Assembly: GCA_950022655.1 (NCBI GenBank)
Contig: OX465579.1
Location: 19,567,088-19,631,087 of the forward strand
Length of the DNA stretch: 64,000 nucleotides
Direction: 5' to 3'
From: Alentia gelatinosa
Taxonomy: Eukaryota; Annelida; Polychaeta; Phyllodocida; Polynoidae
The notes under the pieces are model-generated. The model saw only the letters and a program-made list of their open reading frames with translations. It did not search any database and was not told where the DNA came from. Shown here piece by piece: positions 1 through 13,925 of the stretch; positions within the stretch are counted from its first letter, which is position 1, and every line of letters starts with the position of its first letter. The translations under genes and the position numbers were made by a program.

Positions 1-26
1 TGTACAAATCTCAAAATTCTACTCAC

Positions 27-3735
<3,709 letters not shown>

Positions 3736-3739
3736 TTAG

Positions 3740-4370
3740 GCAATATCTGAAATATTCATATACCAATCATTTACCAATCAATTCCTTCGTTCTACTTTGC
3801 TCAGACATAATTTTGTGACAGTCTTCAATCCATTCCCACATTTCTCTAAACAAATCTTAAATCTTTGTATCGAATCGACTGTTTGCTATCAGACCATTTC
3901 ATAATGCTGGAAAATGTACAAGTATAATATAAATGAACTAAAAAGCATCTTCACCATATGGGGGAAGGGGAAATCAAACACTTTTTTGTGACCTTTTTGA
4001 AAATTATTTTGTCTTTGAGGATGTATGCCAAAATTGGAAGGTGTTATGACAAGACGGTTTGAGGAAGTGTGTGTTTATGACTGAAATTTCCTGGACAGAC
4101 ACTGAACAGAGACGTTGAGAGGGACGTTAATGCAACAGTCACTGTTTTTTTGTATTCCTTATACGTATCAGGAAAACGTGGATACCACCAAAACGCCACA
4201 CAAATTCAGCGTATTCACATTTCAGTACGAAATTGCATTCATCCTGGCGTTTATTTCCTGCATGTGAGGAGAAGGTGGACACCAAATAATAGCTGCATGT
4301 TATCTGTGTCTGTTTACATAGTTTTTACATTCTTTTACGCTTCACACTGTGGGAATGGAGGTACCTAGGT
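3740..4370. other. Intergenic, upstream of SQLE, no gene seen
   Basis: AT-rich sequence upstream of the SQLE start. It should contain the SQLE promoter, but no clear TATA box or other element stands out. The open frames here are short and lack splice or codon signals. Confidence 0.5.
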
Positions 4371-4373
4371 GCA

Positions 4374-4422
4374 CCCAGTCTCAGACTCTGAACTCTACGC
4401 TTCCTGCTAATCTGAGACTGGG
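4374..4422. repeat. 12-bp perfect inverted repeat, possible hairpin or MITE end
   Basis: CCCAGTCTCAGA at 4374-4385 is the exact reverse complement of TCTGAGACTGGG at 4411-4422, with a 25-base loop. A stable hairpin is possible. There is no flanking target duplication that would prove a mobile element. Confidence 0.6.
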
Positions 4423-4949
4423 CATACCAATCGTTGAATAAAGCGGATGATCAACCAAGCTGGAGCTAGCACCGGCAAATGGCATTGTATTAGAATCGAA
4501 ATCGTCGACAACAGTTACCAGCCCAAATTGAGCGTCAGCGACAATAATTTGCTATATAGGTGGATCAGCAAATAAGGCACGCACGGCCAGCATCGCCGAC
4601 CGCTGGCCCATCGTCATGTCTCCAAAACCACGTCGCTGACAAGCGTCTGCTGGTCTGTTGGACGTCATCAACCGCCGGCCAGCACTAAATGCCATTGTTT
4701 TGCTGATCCACCAAACAATGTGGCTGGCAGAAGACCATTACTTGACCACCAGCCTAACCTAATTTGCATATCCATGCAGCGTCGGTTGGAATTCCCATCG
4801 CAGATGGAACACTGATTCATTTGATTTTCAGCTGACTGACTGACTTGGTCTCCTAGCACATTCATAACATCAAGCCTTATCCCGGGTTCTGTGTTGACCA
4901 CTCGACGCATAAACAGCACCAAAGACTGTCAAAATGAAGGTGCTGCACC

Positions 4950-5085
4950 TGTAATACACTAACGCATGAGTGGAGACCAAAAGTTTAGAAAGCTGTGGCA
5001 GTTTGGGCAGAATCTTAGCACCAGAGTCAGATATACACATTCATAACATTAAGGTTTATCTTTGTTTACCTTCATTGTTCAGGTA
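4950..5085 (+). repeat. Dispersed repeat, copy 1 (second copy at 24140-24245)
   Basis: The stretch from gagtggagaccaaaag through gcaccagagtc, a polypyrimidine-rich part and taccttcattgttcag recurs in the same order at 24140-24245 with scattered substitutions. It is an old interspersed repeat of unknown class. Confidence 0.6.
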
Positions 5086-5089
5086 ACCA

Positions 5090-7540
5090 CAGTATTTATT
5101 CAGCACAAAATTGACATGCTCTCATCATCCCGTAAACAACTTTTTTTTTACAAACATTCGTCTAACAACAATCTGAACCATAACCATCATACTGTAAATA
5201 TTTTGGATTACTCTTTGTCTGATTGTCAAGAACATATATACACAATACCCCTGCAGATGTTTTGATAATCACGATAGACGTTGTTCATAAAGCTATCAAA
5301 GACATAGATATATACACGAGTGTGGTGGTAATACAAATATTACCTCGCGAGTTTTAAAGGACGTTTTTTTTGTTTTAGTAGTTCAAGTTAGGCCTGGCGT
5401 CCACCTTCTACGATAGAGAGTTGGACCTACCGATATGGCTCCGATACAAAAAGCATATATCGGAGACTCAGATATAATACATAACTAAACTTCTACTGCT
5501 CAATTTACCTGTACAGATCTGCGTGGCCTCACAGGTTGTTTATTTAGGTCTCTAAACTAGAGTGATTAGGCCAAATGCACGCTTGGTGGTTCCCTGTGAT
5601 CGGCCGATGTCCTACTTGTCAATCCATACTTAAAATGGTCAGCATATGTCCTTAAACCTGGTGATTCTTTAATACATTACATTTCCAATATGATTGTTTT
5701 CACGGATTAGATCAAAATCAGTTCAACCATGTATAGAGTGTACATAGGTGAAATATCTTACCCATTGCCATTCAGAGCAAAGAATCAAAAGTACTTAAAA
5801 AATTATGCCAATCCATTCCTACATTGTAAACCATCTTGAAATCTAACACGTCATATTGACCAAGCTAGACTGAGTCCAATACAATCTATTTCTCCAATAA
5901 AAGTTCCATACATTGAAACATATGAATTATGTCCAATATTACGATTATAAAATCTCATTTCAATTTCATTCTTGATATAGATCTTTTCGAGGGTGCATTG
6001 TCTACTAACTGGAAATTGTTATTGAACTGTCTATCGCAGCATAAATGATCTGTAAAAGTCCTGGGACCTGTTTTTCGATTGCAACGATTGTCAACTGTGA
6101 CCGTTTGAATAGCAGTGTTTAGGGATCTCAGGACTAACATACAGATGCGCTTCTCCAGCTTAGATTAATGTACATTCGTGACCATAAATGAACTACTTGC
6201 TAATGTCAACTCATTTCTAACATATCACCGAGACACATAACGTGTTGCCAATATTTGTCTCTGCTTATAACCCAAACTATAGATGTCATCTTATTGGATA
6301 TCTACGGGTTCACAAAGGGTGAATGAATTTTAAAGCATAAAAAATAAACATCTCATATACAAAATGATTTTAGAATAAAGACTATTTTGATGAGAAATTC
6401 CTCACACGCCTATCTCTAATGAATAAACGGAGTTCTTGTCAACTATTACTTACTCAGCTACAGCCAGTATGATTCTTCTCAATCTAGTTGTCTCTGGGAA
6501 ACTTCGTACCTCGCAAATGAATCGGTGTGCCTCACTTCAGTTTATAGTTCATTCGGTTACTGAGCAGGAAACTAGGTTACCACTGGTGTCCCATGTGAAA
6601 GAAAGCTTTACAGCGAACCTCCTCTGCGCTATGATGATTTAAGTATGTCTGCCGTATCTTTTATCTCCAATAAATGATAGGTTATCAAGGAACGAAAGAC
6701 ATCTCATGCATCCTAGCAAAAAGGTTATTTTTTCAGAGCATGACGTTTCGGAGAATCGTGTAGGTGGGTCCGTGAAGAGAAATGATTAACCTAAACCCCA
6801 TCCCCACCCCCCACACACAGCAAAAGAGAGAAAATGTTCAGATGGACTGGTGTGAACGCAGACTGACAAGATAAGTTGTGAGCTAAAGTCACTTGCCCTT
6901 CCATTAAATTCACATGTGGTATAATAATTATTTCACAGAACTTTACAGTCTAGTCTATTAGCCAGACTGTAAACATTGTATCTCTGGGTATTTAGAATAA
7001 TAATCAAAACACAAGACGTATGTTCTTCCCTCTTGATGAAATAAATCAACACCAACTGTCACAAAACTACTTTATATTGTAGGGTTTTGATCAGTGAATA
7101 ACTCAAAAGCAGTCTGCATTAGAGATCGCCAGTCTTGACTTTTTTTTTATTATACTTAGTACCCTAGATACACTGTAGGGGGCGCCCTGGTGCTGGATAA
7201 CGTTTTAGAGGCGTTTCCGCCACTACACAACACCAACCTTTGCACCTAGATGTGATGCATATAGTGAAGTTAGCCTTTGGCACTATGATTCTGTGCCTTT
7301 TGTACAAAATACCATCATAGCATGTTACACTTTTCATATTGTCCAGAAAGGATGAACATTCATTGATTTTTGTTTGCATGACAACCATTCACAACACAAT
7401 TGGATAACTCCTGCAACTGGCTATCCGCTTGAGTGACCCTTTGCAGTTTTACATACATTTCTGCTATAATAGGAGAACTTTTTTATTATTATTTATTCAA
7501 ACAAACATTTCTACCTTGCGGTAGATCTTCCAATGTAAGG
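5090..7540. other. Intergenic AT-rich stretch, no gene supported
   Basis: No open frame here shows conserved motifs, good splice borders or a start context. A fragment near 6070-6100 resembles the CCTGTTTTTC terminus of the foldback element at 9486-10284 followed by CAACGATTG, so part of it may be an old copy of that family. Poly-T at about 7141-7149 and a poly-A-signal-like stretch are present but unassigned. Confidence 0.4.
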
Positions 7541-7545
7541 AATGG

Positions 7546-7700
7546 TCATGATTTACAATAGGAGTACATCAAACGTTGGGTCTTTTCACCCAGGGAGTCC
7601 CAGAGTAATTCTCCATGATACTGAGGTGATTTTGTGTACCAGTTACAGTTTATACGGAACTTTTTGAACTTCACTTTTTTGTCACTTCTTGTTCGACGAG
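7546..7700 (-). pseudogene. Non-LTR retrotransposon C-terminal fragment
   Basis: The minus strand reads HRTRRTRSDKKVKFKKF and then YTKSPQYHGELLWDSLGEKTQ before a stop at 7546. This is the same tail signature as at 3181-3480 (basic RTRR/DKK patch, then KSP-Y-G-LLWD-L). It adjoins the degraded gypsy fragment directly to its right, so two unrelated element remnants are fused here. Confidence 0.5.
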
Positions 7701-7729
7701 TTCTATGGTCCAGTAGATCTGCTCTATCT

Positions 7730-8620
7730 GAACTATCGATCATGTTCACCTCAAATAGGTTTTCTTTGGTCTTATTATCTGAATTCCCAAGGAATGCCTA
7801 TGGTAGAGTGTCTGCTATGACTAGGGTTTTCCCAGGTTAGTATTGTAAAACTTGTGAATATTCCTGAACACTTAACAACATTTCTCTGAAGAGTTTCATG
7901 CAGTGGCTTCTTGAAAATGTGATCAAATGGCTTGTAATCTGATTCAACCAACACATCTGGCTGACTAAATATGTACTCATGGAATTTGTTGCATGCTGTA
8001 ACAATGGCAAAATTTCCTTTTCAATTTAAGCATTAGTCTTTTTTCAGTCTTTTCAAAGATTTGGAACCAAATGCTATCAGATGAGAACCCCTTTTGAACT
8101 TGCATCTACAGATAGAACAACTGGTAAGGACGGATCAAAATATTTGAGCAGTGGGTCTTTCACCAGAATATCTTTCAGTGACACGAAGCTTTTTTCTTGT
8201 TCTTTTTCCCAATGCCATTCAACATTCTTGTCTAATAACAGTTTCAGATTCGCTGTTATTTGGGACAGATTTAGAATAGATTTTCCCAGAAGTGTGATTA
8301 GGCCTAGAAATCTTTGAACACCTGCAACATCTGTCTGTTGTGGCATCTTCTGGATCACTTCAATCTTTTTGGGATCGACCATAACTCCAGATTTACACAG
8401 GATATGTCCCAGGTAAGACACCTCTGACTGTATTGGCTTTTCTCCTTATTTAGTTTGATACCTGTTTCTGTCACCCTGTCGAGCACTATGCACAGCCTTA
8501 CATTATGCTCTTCCTGCGTTTTCCCCACATCAGAATATCATCCACGTCTTCAGTTACACTTGGTAGGTTATCAAGTATTCATGGTAGCTCTTTGCAGGTT
8601 ACCATAACGGCACAGCCTGC
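7730..8620 (-). pseudogene. Degraded Ty3/gypsy retrotransposon fragment (RT end plus RNase H)
   Basis: In order on the minus strand: a VDDILMWGK stretch matching the reverse transcriptase catalytic box region near 8540; SYLGHILCKSGVMVDPKKIE and VQRFLGLITLLGKSI (8290-8420); the RNase H start KYFDPSLPVVLSVDASSKG (8080-8160); then, in shifted frames, ACNKFHEYIFSQPD and VESDYKPFDHIFKKPL (about 7900-8000), and KTLVIADTL near 7815. At least two frameshifts and several stops break it. No LTRs could be paired with it. It is older than, and different from, the intact element at 13684-18436. Confidence 0.85.
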
Positions 8621-9001
8621 AGCATCCCAGTGGTACCGGTTAACACCGGATGGCAACACCATAGTACCTGAGCCTGATGCACCTTTGGCAGGTAACTATT
8701 CAGGAAGAAAAATCGTCTCGCGTCATAAATAAGTGGCCGTTTTTTATAAACAATATATTATTAGAAAGCCGTGACTATGGCCTATCTATTGGTATATGTT
8801 ATTGGAGGGTTTATATTCTACAACTACGCCACAGGTAGAGACGCGCAAGCAGTTTCAGCAGGCATATCCACCAACTCCAACTACGGCGTTCCTCCCTCCA
8901 GACGTCCAAGGTGCTTCAGCAAATACGGGAACAAACGAAGGTCGAAGTTTTATTCTTTAACCCCCTTTTGCTGCCTAATGTGGATAACCAAGGGCATACC
9001 C

Positions 9002-9044
9002 GGGGGGGGGGGGGGCACATGGGGCACGTGCCCCCCCCCCCCCC
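9002..9044. repeat. G14 / C14 inverted homopolymers around CACATGGGGCACGTG
   Basis: Fourteen G at 9002-9015 and fourteen C at 9031-9044 flank a 15-base spacer containing CACGTG. The strand can form a perfect GC hairpin or G-quadruplex/i-motif structures. This is probably part of an unrecognised interspersed repeat. Homopolymer lengths are prone to sequencing error. Confidence 0.8.
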
Positions 9045-9259
9045 GCCGAAATTTTTCCAAGTATGGTCTGTTCCGACTGAAAATTCTATACACACTGCTT
9101 TTTGAATTTTTGTTCTATCTATCATAGTTAAAAGTTACATCATTATACAAGAATGGGATATTTACACATACATAAGATATTGAAATCTATCTAGGGGTGG
9201 GGTTGGGGGTACTTTTTTTTCTTTCTTTTTTAATTCAATTTTCTTGGGCCCTCCGGGTT

Positions 9260-10880
9260 CGGGGTACATACTTGAAGGATGCATGTAAGGTAGTCCAAGG
9301 TGTGCCCTCCCCCTCTAAAAAATTCCCCTGCATGCCCTTGTTACCATATGTACGTCATTCAACAAAGCAAATATGTACCCGAAAGAGAGAGAGAGCTCTT
9401 CAGGGGGGCCCCTGGACTCCCAAAGAGGCACTTTAAGGGCCCTTGCAATTTTCATAAATAGCCTTAGATCGGTAACCATCCTGGGCCCTGTTTTTCAGTC
9501 ACGATATCCTCTTTGTAAGATATCTTACAGCTGTCAGTGTACTATAGATAAGACATCTTTGGGGATCGGCCAACGATTGTCCGTCAAGAGCACTTAGACT
9601 GCAGCCAGGTGTACTATAGATAAGACATCTTTAGGGTCACATGGTTCCAAATGTCTTCCAAAGTGTCTTAGACCTAAGACATCTATGAACATGTCGTACA
9701 GTATGCGCAACTTCACTTCCCGTAGGAATTAAGCAATTTTAACACGAGTAAGGTATACATATAACCTATAATCGTACCAAATATGAAGAAAATCGGCCGC
9801 ACCGTTCCGAAGATATCGGCGTTTGAAGTTCGTCATAGCAATCTCTGCTCTGGTGGCCAGTGTACCCCTACGCTCACGTGACTCTAATTTATGCAGTGAC
9901 CTCGAGTTCACTGGACGTGGGAGGGTGCAAAGGCCAGAGCAGACGATTGCTATGACGAAGTTCAAACACCGATATCTTCGAAACGGTGTGGCCGATCTTC
10001 TTCATATTTAGTACGATTATAAGTTATATGTCTCCCTTACTCGTGTTAAAATTTCATTCCTAGATTCGTATGGGAAGCACGGGAAATCCTCTATATACAC
10101 ACAGTGAGCTTTGATAGAGCCTGAGACAGTTCTAGACTTGAGACACTTTTAGCGGCGATCGAGCGCGCCGCACTGAGATCGTGTCTATAGCACACCCGCC
10201 ATTTTGTGTCTTGCAAATTGTCTTCCAATCGTGGAGACATCTTAGGGTATCGTTGGGCGATTATGTCTTGACTGAAAAACAGGGCTCTGGTCCCTGAAAC
10301 AAAATCAAAGAGGCATCTTGTATAAAATATAGAAGCCAGGTTCTTCTGCAGGCTTTGCCCCCTGGACCCTCAGATCCTAGGCACAGTAAAATGCAAGTGC
10401 TTCAAGGGGTTTCACCCCCTTGACCCTGAGGATGGGCTTTCCTTTTGGTCCCCTTGTAATGTTCAGAAATAGCCTCAGGTGACATACAGGTGCACACAGG
10501 GGCCTTACCCCCTCCCCACCTAGATCCCTAAAGAAGCACTTTGCCCCTGACCCATCATAATTTCTGAATTATGAAACCCAAGTGCTTCCAGGGGTTCTGA
10601 CCCCTGGACCTCCCAGATAGGTTTTTGCAACTGGACCCCTGGCAATCTTCACATGTAGTTTCAGGTGGGTAAAAACTCTTGCCTTAAATAGAGTCACTAA
10701 TATGTGAATACTTCCAGGCGCTTTGCCCTCTGGACCCCCGGGATTGGCTTTGCTTTTTGACCACTCAATATATTCCCAAATAATCTCAGGTGTGTGACCC
10801 CCCTCACTAAAAAATCCTGGGGCTTCCTGGTCATGCTGCTAGACCTCTGACAATATTCCCAGATGGCTGAACATATGTAA
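9260..10880. repeat. Diverged tandem repeat array, interrupted by a foldback element
   Basis: Segments of roughly 130-170 bp repeat the order: aagtgcttccaggggtt-type start, ccctggaccc, a taggctttgc part, then gcaatnttcanaaatag followed by cctcaggtg. Recognisable units begin near 9390, 10340, 10390, 10560, 10700 and 10800, all strongly diverged. The block from 9486 to 10284 does not belong to the array and looks inserted into it. Confidence 0.5.
9486..10284. mobile_element. Foldback element, about 800 bp, with long inner inverted repeat
   Basis: The ends are CCCTGTTTTTCAGTCA at 9486-9501 and its exact reverse complement at 10269-10284. Inside, the arms 9724-9853 and 9933-10065 are reverse complements over about 130 bp with few mismatches. 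They share gtaccaaatatgaagaa, cgaagatatcggcgtttg and tcgtcatagcaat and their complements. The loop is about 80 bp. No protein is encoded, so it is a non-autonomous element. It interrupts a diverged tandem array. No target duplication was established. Confidence 0.8.
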
Positions 10881-10924
10881 CCCCCTCCTTGGGTGTTGAT
10901 GGTACATGGCGAGGTTAAGCGCTC

Positions 10925-11510
10925 TCAGTTCTGCTTTGCCCACTCAGGCGTATCTAATTGTTTGGCCGTCCTCTTGATCTGGTAAGGGTTGTTGAGTGTG
11001 AGAATCTGTTTGACGATGATGGGGGCATTGGTGAACACTACTTTTTTAAAGGCGAAAGCCTGCTCCACAGAATCAAATTGGAGGCCGTCTATTTCAATTT
11101 TTGATGGGTACAGGTTCGAAAAGGGGGAATGGTGGCTATGGTAGGCCACGACATTGGGCAGGTGTCTGGTTATGAGGTTAGCCATACTCAGATGGTATGG
11201 GAGCTGGTCGAGATTTATATGAGAATAGTATCTCCCCTGGAAAGTGAGACCTCTGCCACGGACTTTTGTCTCAAGACCAGCCTTTTCAGCCATACGGTTA
11301 ATGGCACGAATTTCCGCTTTTTGAGTATGTATCTCGGGATTAGCATCCTCGTTGATAAATATGTCTTGGAGATCGAGGAACTATTTTAGTCTGTTCTTTG
11401 AGCACAGGATCCAGTCACGGGTTGCCGACTTTACGAAAGAGACCATGATCGGGCGGCCAGATCGGTAGTAAGCCTGGTCAAGGTCTAAAGGGTCGAAGTT
11501 CGCTTCAGAT
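10925..11510 (-). pseudogene. Retrotransposon ORF1p-like RNA-binding region fused to a NADAR domain, broken
   Basis: The minus strand from about 11510 reads DPLDLDQAYYRSGRPIMVSF, matching the RRM-like region of L1-type ORF1 proteins, up to a stop near 11393. It continues in the same frame with DIFINEDANPEIHTQKAEIR and AINRMAEKAGLETKVRGRGL, the C-terminal-domain signature of those proteins. From about 11150 it reads HHSPFSNLYPSKIEIDGLQF and DSVEQAFAFKKVVF, the start of a NADAR domain (YbiA-like, ADP-ribose/N-glycosidase chemistry in known members), then PYQIKRTAKQLDTPEW and a stop at 10925. The NADAR domain is cut at about two thirds of its usual length. One internal stop (11393) and the truncation mark it as dead. 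No reverse transcriptase partner is adjacent. Confidence 0.75.
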
Positions 11511-12014
11511 CAAAGGTATCACAGTCAGGAAAATTATTTTTTCATTGTATATTCATTAATATCAACCTCTCAAAATTGGGGTGTTGGACAACATGCTCTA
11601 TGGGGTTCTCAGTTGGAAAATTTAAAGGTCCTGGATTGATTTGACCATTTTAATATTTTTTCAAATTTTAACCAATTTTCAAATCTATATTGTCTACACT
11701 TCTCATGACATATGTTTTATAGAGTTAATAGAAACAATTGGCTCAACATTGTGCCTCCCAGATTTTGAAAAACACCATTTTTGTTGATTTTCGGAAGGAA
11801 AAATTCCTCAGAGCTATACAAAACCCTATGTTGGAATGAAAGACTATAAAAAAATGCACCGAAAAATGTTACTTTTACATTGATGCAATACATTTATACA
11901 ACATCAGCCTTGAAGAAGCCTGTTTTGGGCAATATAGCAAGTTTTAAAAATCCCACCCATATTCATATCTTTGTATTGGTTTAACTGGTCCCCACCATTT
12001 CATACATGCACCTA

Positions 12015-12266
12015 ATGCCCCTGTTCCATTGCGCCGATTCAATGGAGCAGCACTGAGAGAGTTGAGCCGGCAGCCCACAGCCGATTACGGGAAACTGGGT
12101 CATGGCAGCTCCACGGCTGTGGGGGAGTTTGGGTGCCAGCCGCCGGGAGGGTAGCTCCACTACCACACCACTGCTGCTCCATTACTGGCGACAGAGGGCT
12201 GGCCGGTCGGCGATCAGAGAATCACCACCCAATCTCCAGTGAATCGGTGCAATGGAACATGGGCAT
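12015..12266. mobile_element. MITE-like element, 252 bp, 26-bp terminal inverted repeats
   Basis: ATGCCCCTGTTCCATTGCGC (12015 onward, 26 bp) is matched by the reverse complement of 12241-12266 with two mismatches. The interior is GC-richer than its surroundings and has no coding signal. It is a non-autonomous DNA-transposon type. The superfamily is not identifiable and no clear target duplication was read. Confidence 0.75.
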
Positions 12267-12639
12267 GAGCTGACCTACTTTCTGAGAAACAATCAGGGCC
12301 CTTGACACAAACCTAACACAAACCAAGATGGCCGCCACCTGCTCCTCTGAGTGTCAATACTTTTAAACTCTCTTCAATTGTTGAAAGTTAAAGCCAAGCT
12401 AGGACTTCTTCTTTATAAGGGAGGTAAAGCACATCTGGATACTTCTGTATAGGGCACATAGCCATTGTGCTGTGGAGGCTGCCATCTTGCCCCCTGACCC
12501 CATCTTAAACACCAGATGGTGGGACCACTTTTCAATGGATCTTATCAGATATATTTTTTGGGGCTTGCCATGGAGCAATTTTAGCCTTACAGTGGTGCTA
12601 TCTTATAATTTCCCGGTGGATGGCAGAACTAGTAATCAC

Positions 12640-13019
12640 TCTGTACTCTATAGGGGACAGAGCCATTGTTAGTTCATGAAGCAGTCACTAGGTGGTCGGG
12701 GGACAAACCTGTATTCTGGCTCTTTGTTCTTACGAAATTTAACTGCCTTTCAATATTTTACCATGGTTCCCTTGACTCTCTTCACCCATCCCAAAGCAGG
12801 ATGACATAATGGTTAAACCCAAGACATGATATTTTTCATATGGAATACTTTATATGAATATGTGAGCAAGGCTAAAGTTGTGACATTTCCCAATTATCAC
12901 TCACTTCTTTTCCACCTCCTTTAGTGAAGAACACCTACTTTTTCACCTCCATTAGTGAAGAACACCTTCTCGGGGGGCATCATGGCGGCGCCCATGTATC
13001 ATAGGCTATATGCCGTATA
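12640..13019 (+). repeat. Dispersed repeat R1, copy A (inverted copy at 46655-47025)
   Basis: About 375 bp running from ctataggggacagagccatt to ataggctatatgccgtatat recurs on the opposite strand at 46655-47025. I judge similarity by eye to be well above 80 percent. It holds an internal 25-35-bp duplication around ttagtgaagaacacct. No coding capacity is seen. Class unknown. Confidence 0.85.
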
Positions 13020-13544
13020 TTAAAAGGTATGTATAAATACTAAGGGTTTTACTATTTCAGGCGTAAAACAGCTGAATCCAAGTTCAGTAGTGAGGATGAC
13101 ATCAAATTCATTCATGTTACATGAGCAAAATAGCCTTGTACTGAAAAAGTATATATACCAACATAAATATATTTCATAAGCACTTGACAAGACATTGTTA
13201 TATTGACACATAAAGGATGTTAAGGGATAGCACGAGCCAGAGAAGCATGTGGTGAGAAAGTAGCTTTTGTGATTCAAGGAAACAGGCTTATGGTATTTCA
13301 TCTATTTATAATAGTAGGCAACCTCTGCTTCATTCTAATAAGTAAAGATTTCATAAGTAAAGATTTGACTTTACTATGATGAGAAGCATCAGTGAGGTCA
13401 CATATTGATGACGGTGAGAACCAAGAAGCATGTGAAAGTCACTGTCAGAGTAGGAGGGGTAAATGTGCAGAATGTGTCCTGGCACACGTAAAAGTGTCCA
13501 TGATTTACCAGCAGCTGATTCTGTGAACCATAGAGTATGCTATG

Positions 13545-13683
13545 TTATCTCACCCGGGTATTTTTCTCCATAGGCTTAACATTAGGCACTCATACTCAAC
13601 GGCCGTGAGGTTCGTGTACCCAATACTCAATGGCTAATTTGGTGATTCATTTCATCAATAAATAGTGTTGTACAGGGTGAGAT
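13545..13683 (+). repeat. Double-hairpin element H1, first hairpin (left part)
   Basis: The left stem TTATCTCACCC (13545-13555) pairs with GGGTGAGAT (13675-13683), completed by the AAAA after the LTR element. Between them is the conserved block CCATAGGCTTAACATTAGG followed by CACTCATACTCAA, shared with H2, H3 and, in part, H4 and H5. The LTR retrotransposon at 13684-18436 is inserted in the right stem, and its 5-bp target duplication gagat is part of that stem. The element continues at 18437. Confidence 0.8.
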
Positions 13684-13835
13684 TGTAATATCTTTAAATG
13701 GTGTGATTTAGGCTATGGACATAAGACTGAACTCAGTAGCATTGCTTTCATAGAAGAAGTGTATTATCGCTCATAAACGTCTCTCACGTAGTGCGGTAAC
13801 GGTGGCGCCGCCTAGTGTACAGTAGGAATACTACA
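13684..13835 (-). repeat. 3' LTR of the Ty3/gypsy element (152 bp)
   Basis: Identical to 18285-18436. On the minus strand it starts TGTAGTATTCC and ends GATATTACA, with a polypurine tract immediately upstream. Confidence 0.97.
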
Positions 13836-13925
13836 TTCCTCCCTCCTTAAGCTACCAAGTACATAATACAATAATGTAACACAAATACACAAATACACAA
13901 ATAAATGTGTATGACATTTACCAAT

